Assembly: GCA_029859485.1 (NCBI GenBank)
Contig: JAOUDB010000096.1
Coordinates: 1 to 8,315, forward strand
Reading direction: 5' to 3'
Length of the DNA stretch: 8,315 nucleotides
DNA from: Desulfuromonadales bacterium
Lineage (GTDB): Bacteria; Desulfobacterota; Desulfuromonadia; Desulfuromonadales; BM103
Under the pieces are notes generated by a model. It had not been told where the DNA came from. It saw only the letters and a program-made list of their open reading frames with translations, and ran no database searches. Positions within the stretch are counted from its first letter, which is position 1. Each line of letters begins with the position of its first letter. Positions 1 to 4,735 of this stretch are shown one piece after another. The position numbers were made by a program, and so were the translations under genes.

Positions 1-61
1 TGCGAGTTTACTTTTAATCGTGACAAATAGGACAGGCCATTGGATCATCTCCAGAGCTAGG

Positions 62-433
62 TCAGTGAAGGGTCTCTTCTATATCTTGATCTTCTATCGG
101 TTCATCAACTGTGTCCAGAATCATGGTATGACATTCAACATCAAACCATTCATGGAACATTTCAAGGGTTCGATGATCCGGCCAGAGGGTATCATCCGCA
201 TACCATCCTTCTAGTTCATTGGTGAATAGTACTTCAAAGTTCATTTCGATCCATGCAGACAAAGAACCATCATTATCTGCATCCTCATCATTGACCAGGT
301 ATACGGCACGTTCCCGATTGATTTCTTCTAGGGATACTTCAGGCATATCGATTTCATGATATGGGTTGGCGTCATTGACCCACTTAACGGCAGGTTGCTT
401 GTATCTGAGTATGATTGCGGCTCTATTGATCAT
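62..433 (-). CDS. Conserved hypothetical acidic protein, about 123 aa
   Basis: The product is a soluble, strongly acidic protein with no signal peptide or membrane segment. It opens with a short hydrophobic, strand-like stretch (INRAAIILRYKQPAVKWVND) and then carries acidic runs such as NDEDADNDG. The C-terminal half is rich in Trp and Phe (FTNELEGWYADDTLWP, then MFHEWFDVECHTMILDTV). From memory, this layout (KQP..W near the start, E-x-W-x-x-D-x-x-LWP and WFDVE-x-H-x-M near the end) recurs in unnamed short proteins of many proteobacteria; no function is known to me. I chose the ATG at 433. A GTG two codons upstream (439) would add two residues, and neither has a clear Shine-Dalgarno, although a GGGG run lies just ahead of the ATG. 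It is the last of three small minus-strand genes. The call as a real gene is firm; the role is unknown. Confidence 0.8.
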   Translation of the reverse strand: MINRAAIILRYKQPAVKWVNDANPYHEIDMPEVSLEEINRERAVYLVNDEDADNDGSLSAWIEMNFEVLFTNELEGWYADDTLWPDHRTLEMFHEWFDVECHTMILDTVDEPIEDQDIEETLH

Positions 434-478
434 GAACACCCCACTAGTAAAAATAGAATTTCTTGTTGGTCCTGATTT

Positions 479-721
479 CTAGGACACCTGGTAGATAACG
501 ACAGCGGTGGATGCTAGGAATATCCAGTTTAAATACTCAATTCCTTTTCTCTTCCTTTTTGGCAATCGCGAGTAATACAAGAGGGCGAATGGTGGACAGC
601 ACAGATAAAAAAGAGCCTCAAGGCCTTTAGCTCTTACACCATCTCTTACAATAATCGCCATCCAGACATGGGTAAAAACCATAACCATTACAGAGAGGAA
701 AGTAATTAGGTCTTCAATCAT
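479..721 (-). CDS. Small multi-spanning membrane protein, 80 aa, unknown function
   Basis: The protein is 80 residues long and mostly hydrophobic. Segments at about residues 5-25, 34-50 and 64-79 could each span a membrane. They are separated by a basic loop (RDGVRAKG) and a very basic one (RLPKRKRKG), which under the positive-inside rule would face the cytoplasm. The start ATG is preceded by AAGAG with a 9-nt spacer, a modest ribosome-binding site. The gene sits 39 bp after the stop of another tiny membrane-protein gene (761-916) and 45 bp before the acidic hypothetical gene, suggesting joint transcription. Its middle part (K-G-L-E-A-L-F then Y-Y-S-R then basic residues) resembles the C-terminus of that upstream neighbour, so the two may be paralogues. 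I do not recognise the family. Confidence 0.65.
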   Translation of the reverse strand: MIEDLITFLSVMVMVFTHVWMAIIVRDGVRAKGLEALFYLCCPPFALLYYSRLPKRKRKGIEYLNWIFLASTAVVIYQVS

Positions 722-760
722 TTGAATGTGCTCTTAACAATACTGAATTTTCGATCGTCA

Positions 761-916
761 CTACCTTTTACCATGTCGCGAAAAAATATAAACAGTGATC
801 AGCAAAGGATATACTAAAAGGGCTTCAACAAATTTTCCCTGGAAAAGAGCGAATGTGCTGAACAGCAAACCAACTATTATTAGGACTATAAGCAGTATCG
901 CAATCGGACGATTCAT
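761..916 (-). CDS. Very small membrane protein, 51 aa, unknown function
   Basis: This 51-codon frame runs from ATG (916) to TAG (761). The product begins MNRPIAILLIVLIIVGLLFS, so residues 5-23 form a strong membrane span. A second hydrophobic segment covers about residues 31-44, and the protein ends in a basic tail (SRHGKR). A weak purine-rich site (ACGAG) lies 8 nt before the ATG. The reading frame stays open upstream to about 1015 but offers no ATG, GTG or TTG there, so 916 is the only normal start. The motif F-V-E-A-L-L, the Y-I-F-S-R ending and the basic tail match the middle of the 80-aa membrane protein encoded just downstream. Gene status is inferred from amino-acid makeup, spacing and this similarity. 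Confidence 0.55.
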   Translation of the reverse strand: MNRPIAILLIVLIIVGLLFSTFALFQGKFVEALLVYPLLITVYIFSRHGKR

Positions 917-983
917 GATTTTTCTCGTTTTGATAATCTCGAATCTGGAATCTGGGTGTAATCCTTCCCATTTAGTACCGCAG

Positions 984-1012
984 ATTATGAAACAAATCCA
1001 GTTATTGCTTAA
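984..1012 (-). promoter_or_regulatory. Weak candidate sigma-70 promoter for the small-gene cluster
   Basis: On the minus strand a -10-like CATAAT (rc at 984-989) lies 17 bp from a poor -35 TTAAGC (rc at 1007-1012). Transcription would begin roughly 60 nt before the 51-aa membrane-protein gene. The -10 matches the consensus at 5 of 6 positions, the -35 at only 3 of 6. This is the best promoter I can find between the REP-like palindrome and the small genes, and it remains tentative. Confidence 0.25.
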
Positions 1013-1111
1013 CGGTTAGGTATTCCACCGGGTTTAGTTTTCATACAGCACTCATATACAAAACTGCCCCCCCTCGATCACAGATTCTATCTAAAACCTG
1101 GTAATGAACTA

Positions 1112-1131
1112 CCTCGCAGCAAGCTGCGGGG
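1112..1131. repeat. REP-like GC-rich palindrome
   Basis: CCTCGCAGC and GCTGCGGGG pair across an AA centre, giving nine pairs with one G-T wobble. The element stands out as GC-rich in an AT-rich gap between the htpG terminator and the small genes. It has no T-tract on either side, so it is not an obvious terminator. Its look, a short perfect GC stem in intergenic DNA, is typical of REP/BIME-type repeats. Only one copy lies in this window, so its repeated nature is inference. Confidence 0.45.
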
Positions 1132-1153
1132 AATCAGACCCACTCTTCTGATT

Positions 1154-1188
1154 AAAAAACCGCCCATCAGATATCCTGACGGGCGGTT
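1154..1188 (-). terminator. Rho-independent terminator of htpG
   Basis: Read on the minus strand, AACCGCCCGTCAG pairs with CTGATGGGCGGTT: 13 base pairs including one G-T wobble, around a 5-nt loop (GATAT). A six-T run that includes the last stem bases follows, then AAT. It starts 28 nt after the htpG stop codon. The plus-strand side lacks a T-tract, so termination should act in the htpG direction only. Confidence 0.9.
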
Positions 1189-1215
1189 CAGTTCTACTCG
1201 AAAAGTTGAGGTGTC

Positions 1216-3111
1216 TTATGCCCCCTCAGCCATCAACTGCGACATTGCCTTGGCAAATGCCACCGGATCACGCGGGCGGTCGCCTTCAAGCAATAACGCC
1301 TGATCGTAGAGCAGGTCGACATACTCCCTGAGCCGGTCGTCCTTGGCGTCGGCGACAAAGAGCGCCTGCATTTTTGTGATCAGAGGGTGGTCAGGATTGA
1401 CTTCGAGGGAGCGTTGCCCTTGAGGGACGTTCTGGCCCATGGCGCGGAACATCTTTTCCATCTGCGGGTCGAGATCGTGCTCGCCAGCAACCAGACAGAC
1501 CGCTGAGTCCTTGAGCCGTCCTGAGACACGCACCTCGGCGACCACGTCCTTGAGCTGCTCCTTCATCAACGCCAGCAGATCGCTGTACTCCTTTTGTTTC
1601 TCTTCCTTCTTGTCGCCGTCACCCAGATCAAGGTCTCCCTTGACGGCTGACTGAAGCTCTTTCTCCTGGTATTTCCCCAGGCTGCTGATAATGAGATCGT
1701 CGATGTCGTCGGTCATCAACAACACCTCTAAGCCCTTCTCCTTGAAAACTTCCAGATAAGGGGACGACTCGGCAGTCGCCCGATCGGGGCCGGTCATGTA
1801 GTAAATCTCTTTTTGCTCCTCGGGCATGCGCGCAACATACTCGGCAAGGGTGATTTTCTTGCCCGGTTCGGTCTTGGTCGACTCGAAGAGCAGCAGTTCG
1901 GCGATGGCGTCCTTGCGCTCGAAATCGTTGTGAATCCCTTCTTTGAGGATGCGGCCAAACTGATCGTAGAACGCGGTGTAGGCCTCCAGGTCCTCATTCT
2001 TCATTGTCGTCAGGGTGTCGAGAACCTTCTTGGTGATGTTCTTCTTTATAACGTTGACGACCTTGTTGTCCTGCAATATCTCACGACTAACGTTGAGCGG
2101 CAGATCGGCTGATTCGACCACCCCTTTAACGAAGCGCAGATAGGGAGGGAGCATCGCTTCGCAGTGACCCATGATTTGTACCCGACGCACGTAGAGGGTC
2201 GGACCGATTTTGTAGTCCTGATAGTGGATATCGAAGGGACGTTCCTTCGGCAGGTAGAGGAGAACCGAGAATTCAGTGGTGCCTTCTGCCCGGTAATGGA
2301 TCGTTCTGGCCGGATCGTTGAAGTCGTTGGAAATGTGCTTATAGAATTCGCGGTATTCTTCTTCGCTGACCTCGCTTTTGTCTTTGATCCAGATCGCCTT
2401 GCGCGAGTTGAGGGTTTCAAGTTCGGTTTTCTCAACCGTCTTTTCCTTGTCATCGGGGTCGGGTTGATTGCGTGTCACCTCCATCACCACCGGGTACTCG
2501 ATGAAATCGGAGTATTGCTTAACGACCTTACGAATCTCCCACTCCTTCAGGTAGTCTTTTTCATCCTCCTTGAGATGGAGGATGACGTCGGTACCGCGCG
2601 TATCCTTGGTGATGTCTTCAAGGGTGTAGTTGCCGTCGGCTTCAGACTTCCAGCGGATTGCTTCATCGGGCGCTGCATCAGCACGGCGTGTTAGGACCGT
2701 GACCTGGTCGGCGACCATGAAAGCGGAGTAGAAGCCGACACCGAATTGGCCGATCAACTCAGGGTTGTCCTTGGCCTTGCTGCTTTCAAGTAGTTTAAGA
2801 AACTCCTTGGTGCCTGAATGGGCAATGGTCCCCAGTGCCTCGGCGGCTTCGTCGCGGGTCAGGCCAATGCCGTTATCGCGCACTGTCAGTGTGCCAGCCT
2901 CGATGTCGGGAATTAACTCGATCTGCCATTCGTCGCCTGTCGGGTTGATTGCCTTATCGGTCAGCGACAGATAGCGGGCTTTGTCGATGGCGTCGGACGC
3001 ATTGGAGATCAACTCGCGGAGGAAAATCTCCTTGTGCGAGTAGAGGGAGTGAATCATGAGGTCGAGGATCTTGTTAACCTCAGCTTTGAACTTACGTTTA
3101 CTTACTGACAT
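1216..3111 (-). CDS. htpG: Molecular chaperone HtpG (Hsp90)
   Basis: HtpG is the cytosolic bacterial Hsp90, an ATP-dependent homodimeric chaperone that remodels client proteins, often together with DnaK. The N-terminal GHKL ATPase domain is plain: RELISNASDA (residues 32-41) carries the catalytic Glu33 and Mg-binding Asn37, DNGIG is at 79-83, and the lid/glycine motif GQFGVGF is at 121-127. The middle domain contains LPLNVSREILQDN (337-349), whose Arg343 matches the ATP-sensing arginine of the family. The remaining part is the usual C-terminal dimerisation region, with no MEEVD tail, as expected in bacteria. At 631 residues it is of normal length and looks intact. The start is set by AGGAGGT, 9 nt upstream of ATG. 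The gene stands alone between a 557-bp gap and its own terminator, and it is more GC-rich than the small genes to its left. Confidence 0.98.
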   Translation of the reverse strand: MSVSKRKFKAEVNKILDLMIHSLYSHKEIFLRELISNASDAIDKARYLSLTDKAINPTGDEWQIELIPDIEAGTLTVRDNGIGLTRDEAAEALGTIAHSGTKEFLKLLESSKAKDNPELIGQFGVGFYSAFMVADQVTVLTRRADAAPDEAIRWKSEADGNYTLEDITKDTRGTDVILHLKEDEKDYLKEWEIRKVVKQYSDFIEYPVVMEVTRNQPDPDDKEKTVEKTELETLNSRKAIWIKDKSEVSEEEYREFYKHISNDFNDPARTIHYRAEGTTEFSVLLYLPKERPFDIHYQDYKIGPTLYVRRVQIMGHCEAMLPPYLRFVKGVVESADLPLNVSREILQDNKVVNVIKKNITKKVLDTLTTMKNEDLEAYTAFYDQFGRILKEGIHNDFERKDAIAELLLFESTKTEPGKKITLAEYVARMPEEQKEIYYMTGPDRATAESSPYLEVFKEKGLEVLLMTDDIDDLIISSLGKYQEKELQSAVKGDLDLGDGDKKEEKQKEYSDLLALMKEQLKDVVAEVRVSGRLKDSAVCLVAGEHDLDPQMEKMFRAMGQNVPQGQRSLEVNPDHPLITKMQALFVADAKDDRLREYVDLLYDQALLLEGDRPRDPVAFAKAMSQLMAEGA

Positions 3112-3120
3112 GGTGGTACT

Positions 3121-3127
3121 ACCTCCT
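3121..3127 (-). promoter_or_regulatory. Strong ribosome-binding site of htpG
   Basis: AGGAGGT on the minus strand, 9 nt before the htpG ATG, is a near-perfect Shine-Dalgarno. It fixes the start codon and fits a highly translated chaperone. Confidence 0.85.
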
Positions 3128-3164
3128 AAAGAATAAATTGATCTTTGGCTTTGTTACGCAGCCT

Positions 3165-3193
3165 AAAGTAAGTATCAATGCGGTGGATGTCAA
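3165..3193 (-). promoter_or_regulatory. Candidate sigma-70 promoter of htpG
   Basis: A perfect -35 TTGACA (rc at 3188-3193) is followed after 17 bp by TACTTT (rc at 3165-3170), a poor -10 with 3 of 6 matches. The resulting leader would be about 45-50 nt. I see neither the sigma-32 pair (CTTGAA with CCCCAT) nor a CIRCE repeat, so how heat induction would work is not visible. Confidence 0.35.
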
Positions 3194-3259
3194 CCCAATG
3201 CCTGATCAAACAGAAATAATAGGCTCGCTATTTAAATTCACACCCTCTCCAGAACCAGA

Positions 3260-3283
3260 GTTAACTTTTTTGTTAACGTTAAT
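3260..3283. repeat. Triple GTTAAY motif (possible operator) upstream of htpG
   Basis: Two self-palindromic GTTAAC hexamers (3260-3265 and 3272-3277) are separated by six T, and a third near copy, GTTAAT, follows at once (3278-3283). The starts are 12 and 6 bp apart. The cluster lies about 70 bp upstream of the candidate htpG -35 box. Such spacing could suit a dimeric regulator, but AT-rich DNA also yields it by chance. Confidence 0.3.
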
Positions 3284-3304
3284 CGCTGAACCAATTTTTC
3301 ATCT

Positions 3305-3317
3305 GATAGCGGCTATC
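3305..3317. repeat. 13-bp perfect palindrome GATAGC-G-GCTATC
   Basis: Six-base arms around one central base form a perfect inverted repeat in the htpG-bax intergenic region. There is no T-tract, so a protein-binding site is more plausible than a terminator. No regulator can be named from the sequence. Confidence 0.3.
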
Positions 3318-3485
3318 TGCTAAAACAATGACAGTTCCTCAAGATCGGCGTCTTGTGCTGGTTTAAGCTCTGACCTCTTCTGTATTTCGACCGTTTTTCA
3401 GGTTGCCAATAATCTTCTATCTGATCAGTAATGTTCACTCCTGTATTTCTTTAAGTATCTAAAAACATGAAATAATATCCAGTTA

Positions 3486-3549
3486 ACTATCATTAGGGTG
3501 TGTCCTAAATATACAGCTATCAAAACCACTATCACACTTTAATGATAGT
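3486..3549. repeat. 17-bp inverted repeat with 30-bp spacer
   Basis: The left arm (3486-3502, ACTATCATTAGGGTGTG) and right arm (3533-3549, CACACTTTAATGATAGT) are complementary at 15 of 17 positions. As plus-strand RNA the two mismatches become G-U wobbles, so the whole 17-bp stem could form around a 30-nt loop. The loop and arms also share three CTATCA copies. The element is about 120-180 bp beyond the bax stop and far upstream of htpG. It could be a non-coding RNA hairpin, the remnant of a small mobile repeat, or a regulatory structure. Confidence 0.5.
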
Positions 3550-3573
3550 ATCAATAATCCCAGCCTTATTTGA

Positions 3574-3600
3574 AAAATGGGATTGGAAATTTTCCATTTT
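3574..3600 (-). terminator. Weak AT-rich hairpin, possible bax terminator
   Basis: On the minus strand AAAATGG pairs with CCATTTT and is followed by one more T, about 70 nt past the bax stop. A second perfect palindrome, TGGAAA-T-TTTCCA (plus 3584-3596), is nested in the same bases. The stem is short and AT-rich, so termination here is only a possibility. Confidence 0.3.
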
Positions 3601-3668
3601 CATGACCGAGAAGATTATCAAACAGAAGGGTTTTTACGGTTTATCAGGAGAACTATAGTGTATGTGCT

Positions 3669-4655
3669 TCAGTTGGTGCCTTCCCCAACTGCGATAAGCA
3701 GTATCGTTGGTCCGTCGCCAAGGTAGGCGTCGTCGGCTAGCTGGAGCTTGTTCATCTTTATAATTGATTGTAGCGAATTGACATATGCCTGACCTCGTTC
3801 GGAATAACATGTCAATGTATTAGCAAGTTCCCGTCCGCTCACCTTGACACCAGCCTTGCGTAACTCTGCCCGCCGAGCCCGTAGCTTTCTGTATGCCTGA
3901 TGAGTGTTCAGGTTGTTCATGTAGGCAACGACCGACTGCAACGGCGTTTCATAGGAGGCGATTTTATAGTTACCGAGTTCGGGTCGCTGCTGCAACGGAG
4001 CCACACCCTTTTCACTCCAAGTCCACATGCCGAACAGAGCATTGCCTTCGGTGGCGAATCTGGAGGTTCCCCAGCCACTCTCCTCAGCGGCTTGGGCCAA
4101 AACCAGGGATGGAGGAAGTGTGTCTACCCGACGGAGCAGCGTGTTCTGTAGTGTGCGATCAGTTAGATCGGCGTCACCTTCGACAACTTTGTAAGTAGTC
4201 GCCATCTCACGCAAGAAGGCCTGATCTTCGGAGCTGACAGCAGCACCTGAACGAAGCGCCGTGACAATCAATTTAATTCGGTCACGGTCAGCCTGAATAA
4301 GCTCATTGGAGTGTAAGACCAGGGGCCTCAGGAACTGGAAGAAGACCCTCTTCTTTGTTTGTACGTCGAGTTCTTTAGAGGTTTTTTCGCGCCAATGCAG
4401 GGGGATATTGGCAATGTACAGCCTGGGCACCTCGCGGATGCCTGCTTGCCACGCCTCCGGCGTATAGTTGAGATCTTTGATGAGTTGCTCGACCTGCACA
4501 ACAGAGTCATAATCAAATCGCTCCAACTGGCGGTCTTTAGCAACGACTGGAGCTTCTGTTGTTGCCATGTCTTCGCTATCACAGACAGTCTGGAACCCGA
4601 AAAACCCGATCAGTAAAAATATCGCAACTGTCCCACGCACCGTTGATACCATCAT
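3669..4655 (-). CDS. bax: Bax-type glucosaminidase (GH73-like peptidoglycan hydrolase)
   Basis: The protein is a predicted exported N-acetylglucosaminidase acting on peptidoglycan in the periplasm. A hydrophobic N-terminal segment (residues 9-24, then Cys25) is a signal peptide or anchor. The Cys context (QTVC) does not fit a lipobox well, so I do not call it a lipoprotein. The C-terminal half matches the Bax/FlgJ fold: N-T-L-L-x-R-V-D-x-L-P-P-S (171-183), then LAQAAEESGWGTS (186-198) with the catalytic Glu192, N-A-L-F-G-M-W (205-211), the stretch A-Y-M-N-N-L-N-T-H-x-A-Y (244-255), and Y-S-E-R-G-x-x-Y (284-291). This resembles E. coli Bax, extended to 328 residues by an N-terminal region of unknown role. 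Two adjacent ATGs occur; the first has GAGG 8 nt upstream plus spacer. The gene follows asmA by 80 bp and is likely co-transcribed with it. Confidence 0.9.
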   Translation of the reverse strand: MMVSTVRGTVAIFLLIGFFGFQTVCDSEDMATTEAPVVAKDRQLERFDYDSVVQVEQLIKDLNYTPEAWQAGIREVPRLYIANIPLHWREKTSKELDVQTKKRVFFQFLRPLVLHSNELIQADRDRIKLIVTALRSGAAVSSEDQAFLREMATTYKVVEGDADLTDRTLQNTLLRRVDTLPPSLVLAQAAEESGWGTSRFATEGNALFGMWTWSEKGVAPLQQRPELGNYKIASYETPLQSVVAYMNNLNTHQAYRKLRARRAELRKAGVKVSGRELANTLTCYSERGQAYVNSLQSIIKMNKLQLADDAYLGDGPTILLIAVGEGTN

Positions 4656-4735
4656 AAATGGTTCCTCTTTGCGTCGTGTTTGCAGTCATTCATGACAATT
4701 GTTTTCGTTGAGCACAAAGCATCTAGCTTTTGCGT

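Larger units (their letters stand above)
917..1153. other. Gene-free stretch between the small-gene cluster and the htpG terminator
   Basis: About 240 bp that I cannot assign to a gene. It holds the weak promoter candidate at 984-1012, a run of seven C (1067-1073) and the REP-like palindrome at 1112-1131. The minus-strand frame of the 51-aa gene continues open through about 917-1015 with protein-like residues (C-G-T-K-W-E-G, then P-D-S-R-F-E-I-I-K) but has no usual start codon, so it may be a degraded N-terminal extension. Confidence 0.4.
3112..3668. other. 557-bp AT-rich intergenic region between htpG and bax
   Basis: No convincing gene is present. The longest plus-strand frame here (3138-3323) has no ribosome-binding site and unremarkable residues. 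What the region does hold is the htpG ribosome-binding site and promoter candidate on the htpG side, the GTTAAY cluster, a 13-bp palindrome, a 17-bp inverted repeat and an AT-rich hairpin near bax. Confidence 0.6.

Noticed and set aside
1..61. Short minus-strand frame reading MACPICHD with a GGAG eight bases upstream, like the start of a zinc-ribbon protein
   Set aside because: It meets TAA after eight codons; another frame is open to the window edge but has no proper ribosome-binding site. Too little sequence to call a gene.
795..1019. Plus-strand open frame of 74 codons
   Set aside because: It is antisense to the 51-aa membrane-protein frame, which has the better amino-acid makeup, sits in a co-directional cluster and resembles its neighbour.
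1007..1021. GCTTAAC-G-GTTAGGT resembles the paired core sites (RYYYAAC and GTTRRRY) of integron attC sites next to small genes
   Set aside because: A real attC needs the two core sites about 55-140 bp apart with inner boxes between them; here they are one base apart. The gaps between the small genes are also too short to hold attC sites, and no integrase is in the window.
2164..2694. Long plus-strand open frame (176 codons) opposite htpG
   Set aside because: It is antisense to an intact, unmistakable Hsp90 gene; such frames are a usual by-product of GC-rich coding DNA, and the residues show no domain.
3138..3323. Plus-strand open frame of 61 codons in the htpG-bax gap
   Set aside because: There is no Shine-Dalgarno, it overlaps the htpG promoter region and palindromes, and the residues are not convincing.
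3112..3668. Search for CIRCE (TTAGCACTC-N9-GAGTGCTAA) or a sigma-32 promoter for htpG
   Set aside because: No CIRCE-like repeat and no properly spaced CTTGAA/CCCCAT pair was found on the minus strand.
4715..4732. Small hairpin (CAAAGC with GCTTTTG) between asmA and bax, considered as a terminator
   Set aside because: The stem is only about six pairs with a bulge, and no T-tract follows on the minus strand; read-through into bax is more likely.
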